Assembly: GCF_900155915.1 (NCBI RefSeq) | Contig: NZ_FTPO01000001.1 | Location: 868,001-932,000, forward strand | Reading direction: 5' to 3' | DNA length: 64,000 nucleotides | Source: Microbacterium sp. RU33B | GTDB lineage: Bacteria; Actinomycetota; Actinomycetes; Actinomycetales; Microbacteriaceae | Part shown: positions 25,309 to 33,684 of the stretch, piece by piece | Layout of the letters: every line of letters starts with the position of its first letter | How positions within the stretch are numbered: position 1 is the first letter of the stretch | The notes under the pieces: generated by a model | The model's database searches: none | What the model saw: the letters and a program-made list of their open reading frames with translations, nothing else | What the model was told of the DNA's origin: nothing | Made by a program: the position numbers and the translations under genes

Positions 25309-25359
25309 TGTGACTTTAACCTTGGGTCGATCTTATAGTCGATCTGACCTGAAGGGCAA
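25309..25359 (-). promoter_or_regulatory. Promoter and candidate NrtR operator of the NAD operon
   Basis: On the minus strand TTGCCC (25359-25354), a 16-base spacer and TATAAG (25337-25332) form a good sigma70 promoter reading into nrtR. Within and beside it, GACTTTAA (25312-25319, plus strand) and TTATAGTC (25333-25340) form a near-perfect inverted pair, one mismatch, with centres about two helical turns apart, and GGTCGATC / GATCTGACC form another imperfect pair. One of these is probably the NrtR site; which one cannot be decided by eye. Confidence 0.6.
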
Positions 25360-25425
25360 ATGCCGGGCGCCGTGGATACTCAGCCACGTCGCCTACAGTG
25401 GGGCGCTGAGCGAGAGGAGCTCGGG

Positions 25426-26598
25426 ATGCTGGTGGTCGACGTCATCGCCGTCGCGGCACTCGTCGTCGCGCTCGCCGTCGGCATCGCCCGCGGCTTCCTC
25501 GCCAGCATCGGCACGATCGCGGGCCTCGTGGCAGGTGCGCTCGCCGCGTACTGGCTCGTCCCCCTCGCCGGCCCCTGGATCCCGGATGCCTCGTGGCGCG
25601 GCATCGCGCTCGCTGCGGGAGCGGTCGTCGTCGTCATCGTGGGCGCCGCACTGGGCACGCTCATCGGCGAGACGCTGCGCTCCGGCGCCGACCGCATCAA
25701 GCTCAAGACGATCGACCGGATCCTCGGCGGCGTGTTCAGCACGGTCGCCACCGCTCTCGTGCTGCTCATGGTCGGGGCCACCGTGACGGCCACGGGAATG
25801 CCCGCCCTCGCACCGGCGGTCGCCTCCTCACGCGTCCTGGGACTCCTCGACGAGCTCACACCTCCGCCCGTCGACACCGCCCTCGCCCAGCTGCGCGGGG
25901 CGGTCGTCGACGAAGGCCTCCCACGACTCGGCGAGCTGCTGCGGTCTGAGGTCGCCCCCACGTCACCGCCCGTCGCCCTCGACGATCCCGAGCTCCAGAC
26001 CGCCGCGGCATCCGTCGCCCGCATCAGCGGAACCGCCTACGCGTGCGGCGTCGCCCTCACCGGATCGGGCTTCGTCGCGGCGCCCGACCTCGTGGTCACG
26101 AACGCGCACGTCGTCGCCGGAGTGGATCTTCCCGTCGTGGAGCTGCCCGGGCGCGAAGCGCGCGAGGGGCGGATCGTCTACTTCGATCCGGTCGACGACC
26201 TCGCCGTCATCGCCGTCGACGGGCTCGCCGCGGCGCCCCTCACCGAGATCGATCAGCTCGCGCCCGGCACGGCTGCGGTGGTGCAGGGCTATCCGCTGGG
26301 CGGACCGTTCACCTCCACCCCCGCGCACGTGCTGTCGGTCGGCGTCGTGCCCGTTCCGGGGATCGACGGCGCGTCGGCGGCACCGCGTGAGATCTACTCG
26401 CTGCAGGCCGACGTGCTGCCGGGCAACTCCGGGGGTCCTCTGCTCACCGAGGCCGGCCAGGTGGCCGGCGTGGTGTTCGCCCGCGGCGACGACGGTCAGT
26501 CGCGCGGCTACGCAATGACGACGAACGAGCTGCGTCCGGCGCTCGCCGGGTCGTCGGCGAGCGGCCCGACGGTGTCGACCGGGGCCTGCAAGCCCTAG
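25426..26598 (+). CDS. MarP-like membrane serine protease (colicin V production domain plus trypsin-like domain)
   Basis: 390 residues from ATG 25426 with GAGAGGAG upstream; the frame opens earlier but without support. Four membrane segments (about 4-22, 27-46, 58-80 and 100-124) form a CvpA-type domain. The extracytoplasmic chymotrypsin-like protease has H228 (TNAHVV), D258 (DDLAVI) and S335 (GNSGGP). C207 and C388 are placed like the redox-active disulfide of mycobacterial MarP (Rv3671c), which controls that enzyme in acid and oxidative stress. Confidence 0.9.
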   Translation: MLVVDVIAVAALVVALAVGIARGFLASIGTIAGLVAGALAAYWLVPLAGPWIPDASWRGIALAAGAVVVVIVGAALGTLIGETLRSGADRIKLKTIDRILGGVFSTVATALVLLMVGATVTATGMPALAPAVASSRVLGLLDELTPPPVDTALAQLRGAVVDEGLPRLGELLRSEVAPTSPPVALDDPELQTAAASVARISGTAYACGVALTGSGFVAAPDLVVTNAHVVAGVDLPVVELPGREAREGRIVYFDPVDDLAVIAVDGLAAAPLTEIDQLAPGTAAVVQGYPLGGPFTSTPAHVLSVGVVPVPGIDGASAAPREIYSLQADVLPGNSGGPLLTEAGQVAGVVFARGDDGQSRGYAMTTNELRPALAGSSASGPTVSTGACKP

Positions 26599-26931
26599 CC
26601 GACCGGCGTCTTCGCTGCCCCGCGCGCGCTATGCTGTGCGGACAAGTCGATACAGGCCGCATGACGTGTGCGGGAGAGCCCCGGCATCCGCTTCTCGCGA
26701 AGCGATGACGGGCACCGAAGGAGCAAGCCTCCCCGCCAATCTCTCAGGTCCGCGTACCGTGCTCGTCCGGCCACTCTGAAAAGCGATCCCGCGCGCCGGC
26801 GGGGGATCCGCCGACGGTGAAAGCCCCGCCACGGACCCGCGTCCGTCCACGGGTGAAGCTCTCAGGCCCATGACAGAGGGGGAGTTCCTCGGGTGCCGAC
26901 CGGCATCCGCACGCCCGCAACGGGAGAACTC
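26599..26931 (+). promoter_or_regulatory. Leader region of the glycine cleavage operon
   Basis: A 333-bp gene-free stretch. TATGCT at 26630-26635 is the best -10 candidate, which would start the transcript near 26643, directly ahead of the tandem riboswitch. The last 45 bp after the aptamers carry GGGAGAA, the gcvT ribosome site. Confidence 0.6.
26665..26885 (+). ncRNA. Tandem glycine riboswitch
   Basis: Two consecutive glycine aptamers can be read. The first begins near CGGGAGAGCCCC and carries ACCGAAGGAGCAAGCC and AATCTCTCAGG. The second runs from CACTCTGAAAAGCGA through GGTGAAAGCCCC to GGTGAAGCTCTCAGG and closes with GACAGAGGGGG. These are the conserved glycine aptamer words, in the order expected for the cooperative type, and glycine binding should turn gcvTHP on. 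The expression platform between the second aptamer and gcvT is short (about 45 bp), so control of translation or of a small terminator are both possible. Confidence 0.95.
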
Positions 26932-28083
26932 ATGACCGAACCCATCGATGGCGCAGCGCCCCTGCGCGTCACGGCGCTGCACGATCGCCACGCCGCGCTC
27001 GGAGCGTCCTTCACCGACTTCGGCGGCTGGTCGATGCCGGTGCGCTACACGTCCGACCTCGCCGAGCACCACGCGGTGCGCACCGCGGCCGGTCTGTTCG
27101 ACATCTCGCACATGGCGCAGTTCGTGGTCACGGGGGAGGAGCGGGAGGCGTTCCTCGCCTACGCGCTCGCGTTCGACCCCACCAAGCTCGCCCTGTCCAA
27201 GGCCAAGTACACGATGATCCTGGCACCCACCGGCGGCATCATCGACGACCTCATCGTGACGCGGAACGCCGACGATCAGTTCCTCATCGTCGCCAACGCC
27301 GGCAACCGCGATGCGGTGCGCACGGCGCTCGCGGACCGGATCGAGGGCTTCAACGCGCAGGTGACGGAGACGGACGCCGCCCTCATCGCCGTGCAGGGGC
27401 CCCGCGCCCAGGAGATCCTCGAGGCGACGACGTCGCTCGTGCACGACGACGCTCTCGCGATGGGGCACACGCTGGATTCCCTGCCGTACTACACCGCGAT
27501 GGGCATGCGCTTCGGCGGCGGTGCCGTGCTGGTCAGCCGCACCGGGTACACGGGCGAGGACGGCTTCGAGCTGAGCGTCGACGCCGCCGACGCCTGCGCG
27601 CTCTGGGACGCGGTCCGCGCGGCCGGCGAGCCGTTCGGGCTCGTGCCGGCGGGTCTCGCCGCCCGCGACACGCTCCGCCTCGAGGCGGGCATGCCGCTCT
27701 ACGGCCACGAGCTCTCGCTCGACATCGTCCCCGCGCAGGCCGGACTCGGCCGCGTCGTGCCCCTCAAGACGAAGGAAGCCGACTTCGTGGGACGCTCCGC
27801 GCTGGCCAGCGTCGTCGCGAGCGACGCTCCGGTGCTCGTCGCCCTGGTGGCCGACGGGCGCCGCGCCGGCCGGGCGGGCTACGCGGTGCTGAGCGTCGAC
27901 GGCGAACAGGTCGGCGAGATCACGAGCGGCGCGCTCAGTCCGACCCTCGGCCACCCCGTCGCGATGGCCTTCGTGGCGCCGTCGGCGTCCGAGCCCGGAA
28001 CCGAACTCTTCATCGACGTGCGCGGCAACCGCATCCCCGCGACCGTGACCACCCTGCCCTTCTACAAGAGGAACGCGAAGTGA
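26932..28083 (+). CDS. gcvT: Glycine cleavage system T protein (aminomethyltransferase)
   Basis: 383 residues from ATG 26932, preceded by GGGAGAA. Releases ammonia and passes the one-carbon unit from the aminomethyl-lipoyl H protein to tetrahydrofolate. Typical segments are [24 protein letters not shown], the folate-binding [11 protein letters not shown] and the [11 protein letters not shown]-terminal motif. The stop overlaps the gcvH GTG by 4 bp. Confidence 0.97.
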   Translation: MTEPIDGAAPLRVTALHDRHAALGASFTDFGGWSMPVRYTSDLAEHHAVRTAAGLFDISHMAQFVVTGEEREAFLAYALAFDPTKLALSKAKYTMILAPTGGIIDDLIVTRNADDQFLIVANAGNRDAVRTALADRIEGFNAQVTETDAALIAVQGPRAQEILEATTSLVHDDALAMGHTLDSLPYYTAMGMRFGGGAVLVSRTGYTGEDGFELSVDAADACALWDAVRAAGEPFGLVPAGLAARDTLRLEAGMPLYGHELSLDIVPAQAGLGRVVPLKTKEADFVGRSALASVVASDAPVLVALVADGRRAGRAGYAVLSVDGEQVGEITSGALSPTLGHPVAMAFVAPSASEPGTELFIDVRGNRIPATVTTLPFYKRNAK

Positions 28084-28463
28084 CCGATCTGAACAGCCTC
28101 AAGTACACCGCCGAGCACGAGTGGGTCGCCCTCGAGGGCGAGATCGCGACCGTCGGCATCACCGACTACGCGGCCGACAAGCTGGGCGACGTCGTGTACG
28201 TCGACCTCCCGGGCGTCGGCACGGCGGTCACCGCGAACCAGGTGAGCGGCGAGATCGAGTCGACGAAGTCGGTCGGCGAGCTCTACGCGCCCCTCGACGG
28301 CGAGATCGTCGAGATCAACGACGACGTCGTGGCCGACCCGTCGCTGGTCAACTCGGATGCCTTCGGTGCGGGCTGGCTCGTGAAGATCAAGGTCGACCCG
28401 GCCGCGGTCGACGCGCTCCTCGACCGCGCCGCGTACGTCGCGCTCACGGACGACGACGCGTGA
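28080..28463 (+). CDS. gcvH: Glycine cleavage system H protein (lipoyl carrier)
   Basis: 127 residues. The lipoylated lysine is K63 in [11 protein letters not shown], with the flanking sequence expected of H protein. It shuttles the aminomethyl group between P, T and L proteins. GTG start overlaps gcvT by GTGA; the stop overlaps gcvP by GTGA. Confidence 0.97.
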   Translation: MTDLNSLKYTAEHEWVALEGEIATVGITDYAADKLGDVVYVDLPGVGTAVTANQVSGEIESTKSVGELYAPLDGEIVEINDDVVADPSLVNSDAFGAGWLVKIKVDPAAVDALLDRAAYVALTDDDA

Positions 28464-31345
28464 CCGCGGCGCCCTTCGTCCAGCGCCACATCGGAACGGA
28501 TGCCCGCGCCCAGCGCGTCATGCTCGACGCCCTGGGCTACGACACGGTCGACGCCCTCGTCGAGCGCGCCGTCCCGGCATCCATCCATGTCCGCCCGCGC
28601 GAGACCTCCTCGATCCCGCCTGCGGCATCGGAGGCCGAGGCCCTCGCCGAGCTGCGCGTGCTCGCGTCGCAGAACCGGCCCGCGCGCCCCATGATCGGCC
28701 TCGGCTACTACGACACGTTCACGCCGTCGGTCATCGCGCGCAACGTGCTCGAGAACCCCTCCTGGTACACGGCCTACACGCCCTACCAGCCCGAGATCTC
28801 GCAGGGCCGCCTCGAGGCGCTCATCAACTTCCAGACGATGGTGACCGACCTCACCGGACTCGCCACGGCGAACGCGTCGATGCTCGACGAGTCCACCGCG
28901 GTCGTGGAGGGCATGCTCGTGGCCCGCCGGGCGTCGAAGTCGACCTCGAACGTCTTCCTCGTGGATGCCGACACGCTGCCGCAGACGAAGGCCCTTCTCG
29001 CGCACCGCGCCGAGGCCCTCGGTATCCAGCTGCACTACACGCCGTACGACATGTCGCCGCCGCCCGCCGACATCGACGTGTTCGGCGCATTCGTGCAGTA
29101 CCCCGGGGCGTCGGGCCGCGTGTGGGACCCGTCCGAGGTCATCGCTGCAGTCCAGGCCCAGGGCGGACTCGTCGTCGTGGCCGCCGACCTCCTCGCCCTC
29201 ACCCTGCTGCGCTCGCCCGGCTCGCTGGGCGCCGACGTCGCCGTGGGGACGACGCAGCGCTTCGGCGTCCCGCTCGGCTTCGGCGGCCCGCACGCCGGGT
29301 ACATGGCCGTGCGCGCCGGCCTCGAGCGCCAGCTCCCCGGACGCCTCGTGGGCGTGTCGCAGGATGCCGCCGGCCACCCGGCCTACCGCCTCGCGCTCCA
29401 GACCCGCGAGCAGCACATCCGCCGCGAGAAGGCGACCTCGAACATCTGCACCGCGCAGGTGCTGCTGGCCGTCATGGCGGCGATGTACGCGGTCTACCAC
29501 GGTCCTGACGGGCTGAAGGCGATCGCCACCGACGTCGCGAAGAAGGCGGATGCTCTGGCCGAGCGTCTGCGGTCGTACGACCTCCACGTCACCCACGAGG
29601 CATTCTTCGACACGATCCGCGTCGTGACCCCCGGGCCGTCGCAGCGCGTCATCGAACGTGCGCGCGCGAAGGGCTACCAGCTGTTCTGGGTGGATGACGC
29701 GACGGTCGGCATCTCTGTCGATGAGACGACCACCGCCGACGACCTCGCGGTCGTGGCCTGGGCGTTCGGCCTTCCCGCCGCCGACGAGCACGACGTGCGC
29801 GATCTGCCGTGGGACTCCGCGGAGCCGCTGCGGGGCGTCGCCGAGGTGCTGCACCGCGAAGACGAGTACCTGACGCATCCGGTCTTCACGTCGCACCACT
29901 CCGAGACCGCCATGATGCGGTACCTCAAGACACTCGCCGACCGGGACTACGCGCTCGATCGCGGCATGATCCCCCTCGGCTCGTGCACGATGAAGCTCAA
30001 CGCGGCGACCGAGATGGCGGCGGTGTCGTGGCCGGAGTTCTCGCGCGTGCATCCGTTCGCCCCCGAGGCCGACGTGCACGGGTATCTCGCCCTCATCGAG
30101 CAGCTCGAGACGTGGCTGGCCGAGGTCACGGGCTACGACGCCGTGTCGCTGCAGCCGAACGCGGGCTCGCAGGGCGAGCTCGCGGGGCTCCTCGCCATCC
30201 GCGGCTATCACCTCGCGAACGGCGACACCCAGCGCACCGTCTGCCTCATCCCGTCGTCCGCGCACGGCACGAACGCGGCCTCTGCCGTGCTCGCCGGAAT
30301 GCGGGTCGTCGTGGTGGCCTGCGATGACGCCGGCAACGTCGACCTCGACGACCTGCGCGCCAAGATCGCCCAGCACGCCGACGCGCTCTCGGCGCTGATG
30401 ATCACGTACCCGTCGACGCACGGCGTGTACGAGCACGAGGTGCTCGAGATCACGCAGGCGGTGCACGACGCGGGCGGCCAGGTGTACGTCGACGGCGCCA
30501 ACCTCAACGCCCTCCTCGGCTTCGCGCGGTTCGGCGACCTCGGCGGCGACGTCTCGCACCTGAACCTGCACAAGACGTTCGCGATCCCGCACGGCGGCGG
30601 AGGACCCGGCGTCGGCCCGGTCGCCGCCAAGGCTCATCTGGCCCCGTTCCTGCCGTCGCACCCGCTCTCCCAGCGCGGCGACCACGCGGGCGGCTTCGTG
30701 TTCGACGGAGGGCCGATCTCCGGCGCTCCGCAGGGCTCGGCATCCATCCTCCCGATCTCGTGGGCGTACGTGCGCATGATGGGCGCCCAAGGGCTGCGGG
30801 ATGCCACGGCGGCGGCCGTGCTCTCGGCGAACTACATCGCGGTGCGCCTCCAGGACCACTTCCCGGTGCTGTACGCCGGGGAGGGCGGCCTGGTCGCGCA
30901 CGAATGCATCCTCGACCTGCGTCCGCTGCGAGAGGCCACCGGTGTGACGGTCGACGACGTCGCGAAGCGGCTCATCGACTACGGCTTCCATGCGCCGACG
31001 ATGTCGTTCCCTGTCGCCGGCACACTCATGGTCGAGCCGACCGAGTCCGAGGACCTCGGCGAGATCGAGCGGTTCATCGAGGCCATGATCGCGATCAAGG
31101 CCGAGGCCGACGCCGTCGCCGCGGGGGAGTGGCCCGCTGACGACAATCCCCTCGTCAACGCGCCGCACACGGCCTCGTCGGTGATCGAGGGCGAGTGGGA
31201 GCACCCGTACTCGCGGTCGACCGCGGTCTACCCCGTGCACGCCCTCGTGCGCACCAAGTACTGGCCGCCCGTGCGCCGCATCGACCAGGCCTACGGCGAC
31301 CGCAACCTGGTGTGCGCCTGCCCGCCGCCCGAGGCGTTCGCCTAG
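28460..31345 (+). CDS. gcvP: Glycine dehydrogenase (decarboxylating), P protein
   Basis: 961 residues, the fused homodimeric P1-P2 form. GTG start overlaps gcvH by 4 bp, and the true N-terminus is [12 protein letters not shown], not the longer open frame. The PLP lysine is K705 in [17 protein letters not shown]. Earlier P1 signatures [15 protein letters not shown] and the C-terminal [17 protein letters not shown] end are intact. It decarboxylates glycine and loads the H protein. No gcvL (lipoamide dehydrogenase) is in the operon. Confidence 0.97.
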   Translation: MTAAPFVQRHIGTDARAQRVMLDALGYDTVDALVERAVPASIHVRPRETSSIPPAASEAEALAELRVLASQNRPARPMIGLGYYDTFTPSVIARNVLENPSWYTAYTPYQPEISQGRLEALINFQTMVTDLTGLATANASMLDESTAVVEGMLVARRASKSTSNVFLVDADTLPQTKALLAHRAEALGIQLHYTPYDMSPPPADIDVFGAFVQYPGASGRVWDPSEVIAAVQAQGGLVVVAADLLALTLLRSPGSLGADVAVGTTQRFGVPLGFGGPHAGYMAVRAGLERQLPGRLVGVSQDAAGHPAYRLALQTREQHIRREKATSNICTAQVLLAVMAAMYAVYHGPDGLKAIATDVAKKADALAERLRSYDLHVTHEAFFDTIRVVTPGPSQRVIERARAKGYQLFWVDDATVGISVDETTTADDLAVVAWAFGLPAADEHDVRDLPWDSAEPLRGVAEVLHREDEYLTHPVFTSHHSETAMMRYLKTLADRDYALDRGMIPLGSCTMKLNAATEMAAVSWPEFSRVHPFAPEADVHGYLALIEQLETWLAEVTGYDAVSLQPNAGSQGELAGLLAIRGYHLANGDTQRTVCLIPSSAHGTNAASAVLAGMRVVVVACDDAGNVDLDDLRAKIAQHADALSALMITYPSTHGVYEHEVLEITQAVHDAGGQVYVDGANLNALLGFARFGDLGGDVSHLNLHKTFAIPHGGGGPGVGPVAAKAHLAPFLPSHPLSQRGDHAGGFVFDGGPISGAPQGSASILPISWAYVRMMGAQGLRDATAAAVLSANYIAVRLQDHFPVLYAGEGGLVAHECILDLRPLREATGVTVDDVAKRLIDYGFHAPTMSFPVAGTLMVEPTESEDLGEIERFIEAMIAIKAEADAVAAGEWPADDNPLVNAPHTASSVIEGEWEHPYSRSTAVYPVHALVRTKYWPPVRRIDQAYGDRNLVCACPPPEAFA

Positions 31346-31411
31346 CCCGCGGTCCTCGTTCCGCCGGTTCTCGTTACGCCCTCGCGCCCTCTCGGTGTTT
31401 CCGTAACCGAT

Positions 31412-31470
31412 AAACCCCCTTTCGCCCGGCACACCCCGCATTGCCGGGATTCTCAGGCGAAAGGGGGTTT
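31412..31470. terminator. Strong palindrome ending gcvP and the convergent nuclease gene
   Basis: AAACCCCCTTTCGCC (31412-31426) is the exact reverse complement of GGCGAAAGGGGGTTT (31456-31470). The loop contains CCCGGCA and TGCCGGG, a second, competing or stacked hairpin. The right arm also encodes the last residues and stop of the minus-strand nuclease gene. Useful as a bidirectional terminator, and similar in wording to palindromes upstream of the same gene. Confidence 0.7.
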
Positions 31471-32451
31471 CTCGACGGACCGCAGTGAGCGGGGGTTGGT
31501 TCGAAGCGTCGCGAGCATGGTCTCGTTGCGAGGGTGACGCCTCACCACCCCTGCGGCGCTGAGGCGGGCGGCCAAGGGCGCCACGCGCATCGTGTCCTCC
31601 CAGTCCCATCGCGCGAAGGCACGGCACGACCGCCGGAGGCGATCTTCCCGTGCCTTCTCGCGTCGCAGCGCGGAGAACATGCCGTCCGCGTCGAGGAGGT
31701 ACTTGCCATACCCGTCCGACTCCGCGAGCACGCCCCTGCGCGGCCACGCGAAGTCGACTCTGTCCTCGTAGCCCTCCGATCTGACGACGAGTTGTAGCTC
31801 CGGAGGCTCGAATCCGCACCACTCGATGACGACGCGGCTGACCGTTTCGCCCACGGATTCCGATTCGGGACGGACGCGATCGAGCAGCCATCGGAGTGTG
31901 AGGATGCCGCGACGCCACTGCTGTCCGTCTACGAGACCGCGGATATCTCTCGCCTCGACTCCGAAAGCTCGGAGAGCCGCATCTGCCACGGACAGTCCGA
32001 ACGCAGGTGGGAGAACTCGTCCGAGGTCTGCGACCGTGGCCAGCGGCGAGGTGACCACGACACCGCCCACCTCCCAGATCGGACGCGACGACAGGCTCGT
32101 GTGGATCAGGACATCGCCGAAGCGTTTCGATCGAGCGCGGCGGTCCGAGAAGAGATGGATGTCACGAGGCTCTCCGAAGACGGGCAGACCCAGGACGGCT
32201 GCCGCGGACTCGTGAGAGAGCACAGCATCCGGGAACGTCATGAGCGCTGCGTGCACGCGCGTGAGATAGCGGTCCCAAGGGGCGAGTCTCCGATACGCCG
32301 CTGCGTCGGTGTAGACATGCGGACGCACGCGATGGAGCCGGGAGTCGTCGCGCAACCGACGACCCGACCCGACGTCGTGTCGCGTGAAGTGGAGCGGGAC
32401 CGGGCTGGGGCGGAGGCTTGTCGGTCGATCGGCCTGGGCTGTCGGCGGCAT
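31453..32451 (-). CDS. AbiEi-like wHTH protein with DUF559-type nuclease C-terminus
   Basis: 332 residues from ATG 32451; the frame is open to 32649 and the ribosome site is weak, so the start is uncertain. The first half resembles the AbiEi antitoxin domain (RLHRVRPHVYTDAAAY, LSHESAAAVLGLP, TSPLATVADLGR). The C-terminal part has a PD-(D/E)XK-like pattern: D233 in RVDFAW, E244, D246 and K250 in ESDGYGKY, then an EKxRxxxLR helix. Solitary genes of this kind are numerous in actinobacteria, and no toxin (AbiEii) is adjacent. Palindromes of GGGGTTT type lie at both ends. Confidence 0.78.
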   Translation of the reverse strand: MPPTAQADRPTSLRPSPVPLHFTRHDVGSGRRLRDDSRLHRVRPHVYTDAAAYRRLAPWDRYLTRVHAALMTFPDAVLSHESAAAVLGLPVFGEPRDIHLFSDRRARSKRFGDVLIHTSLSSRPIWEVGGVVVTSPLATVADLGRVLPPAFGLSVADAALRAFGVEARDIRGLVDGQQWRRGILTLRWLLDRVRPESESVGETVSRVVIEWCGFEPPELQLVVRSEGYEDRVDFAWPRRGVLAESDGYGKYLLDADGMFSALRREKAREDRLRRSCRAFARWDWEDTMRVAPLAARLSAAGVVRRHPRNETMLATLRTNPRSLRSVEKPPFA

Positions 32452-32570
32452 CCGTTCACGCTGGCGTCGCGGGCTGAGTGGAGGGGACCGCCCGCTCGAT
32501 CTGGGGAGAGAGCGTCCGGGGCTTCCCCGTGGGAGGAACGGCCTCGTCGACACGAAGCGCGGCTCTTCGG

Positions 32571-32612
32571 GAAACCCCGCCGCGCTCGGGACACCTCGCT
32601 GTGCGGGGTTTC
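32571..32612. repeat. GGGGTTTC palindrome upstream of the nuclease gene
   Basis: GAAACCCCGC (32571-32580) pairs exactly with GCGGGGTTTC (32603-32612) across a 22-base loop; another GCGGGGGTTTCC follows at 32621-32632. The wording mirrors the palindrome at the far end of the nuclease gene. It lies in a 227-bp stretch (32452-32678) with no other gene. Confidence 0.65.
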
Positions 32613-32678
32613 TGACGCGGGCGGGGGTTTCCGACGTCGGCGGGGGCAACCCAGCGAGAGGATCAGAGGATCACGGGA

Positions 32679-33491
32679 TCAGGGCGACGGCGTCGGGGTC
32701 GGGGTGGGGGACGGGCCGGGCACCGGACCGAACACGCCGGGCCAGAGCGACGCGGCGAGCGGATAGCCGACGAAGGCGACGACATCCAGCACCGTGTGGG
32801 CGATCACGAGCGGCATGACCCGACCCCATCGCTGATACGCCCAGCCGAACACGATCCCCATCACGAAGTTGCCGACGATCGGACCGACCCCCTGATAGGC
32901 GTGGTACGCGCCGCGCAGCGCCGCAGCCGACAGGATGATCGACCAGGGCCCCCATCCGAGCTGGCGCAGCCGCGTGAACAGGTACCCGATCATCACGACC
33001 TCTTCGAGAAGGCCTGCCCGCAGCGCGCTCAGCAGGAGGAGGGGCACCGTGTACCAGGCGGCATCCAGCGGCGACGCCACGACGGCCACGGTGAGTCCGG
33101 TCGCCCGGCCGATCGCATAGAGGCCGAGACCCGGGATGCCGATGACCGCCGCGATCGTGAGGCCGAAGCCGAGGTCGCGGCCGAAGCGGGAGAAGTCGAG
33201 GCCGATCCGCCGGAAGGGGCTCTTTCCGGCATCCCAGAGCAGATAGAGCACCAGCCCGACGAGAGCGAGCGAGAACAGGATGTCGAGGAGCTGGTAGACG
33301 ACGTCCCACACCGCCTGCTCGGACTGAGAAGGATTGAGCTGCGTCTGCTGCCGGCTGAGGGGCACGGCGGCCAGAAGCCGGCGCACGAGGCTCAGCAGCG
33401 AGTACAGCGCAGACTGCCCTATCGAGACGGCGAGGACGAGGCAGATCTCCCATGTGAGGCGTCTGCGTCTTGTCGAATCAGTGGGATTCAT
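32679..33491 (-). CDS. CPBP-family intramembrane metalloprotease
   Basis: 270 residues with about seven membrane segments. The Abi/CAAX-protease motifs are present: E163-E164 (GLLEEVVMIGY), H197 (GAYHAY) and H232-x3-D236 (IAHTVLD). The usual EExxxR has Gly in place of Arg at the fifth step, and a Pro/Thr-rich C-terminal tail (PGPSPTPTPTPSP) is added. Family members process prenylated or bacteriocin-related peptides; the substrate here is unknown. ATG 33491 was chosen over an earlier frame opening for its position after a clear gap. Confidence 0.86.
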   Translation of the reverse strand: MNPTDSTRRRRLTWEICLVLAVSIGQSALYSLLSLVRRLLAAVPLSRQQTQLNPSQSEQAVWDVVYQLLDILFSLALVGLVLYLLWDAGKSPFRRIGLDFSRFGRDLGFGLTIAAVIGIPGLGLYAIGRATGLTVAVVASPLDAAWYTVPLLLLSALRAGLLEEVVMIGYLFTRLRQLGWGPWSIILSAAALRGAYHAYQGVGPIVGNFVMGIVFGWAYQRWGRVMPLVIAHTVLDVVAFVGYPLAASLWPGVFGPVPGPSPTPTPTPSP

Positions 33492-33585
33492 ACTGTCGGC
33501 AGCAGAGGAACCCGGGCTCACCTTGTCAGAATGCCACACGAGGGGGCGCTTGAGTTAAGGGTATGTAACGTTTGGGCGCGCGGTT

Positions 33586-33614
33586 TTGACCAGCGCGCAT
33601 CGGTTACTTATGGT
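33586..33614 (+). promoter_or_regulatory. Sigma70-type promoter of the peptide importer
   Basis: TTGACC (33586-33591), 17-base spacer, TATGGT (33609-33614); transcription would start near 33621, about 64 bases before the GTG. An AGGAGG ribosome site follows at 33675-33680. Confidence 0.6.
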
Positions 33615-33684
33615 TTCCCTATCCGTGGCCAAGCGTTCCCTCAGGTTCCGCGCGGCCACAATCATCCCTTGCACAGGAGGAAAA

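Noticed and set aside
28283..31918. Very long minus-strand open frame opposite gcvP
   Set aside because: A high-GC shadow frame: low-complexity Arg/Gly/His/Val composition, no domain, while gcvP on the plus strand is fully conserved.
31453..32451. Active AbiE toxin-antitoxin system
   Set aside because: No AbiEii nucleotidyltransferase gene nearby; only the AbiEi-like half is present.
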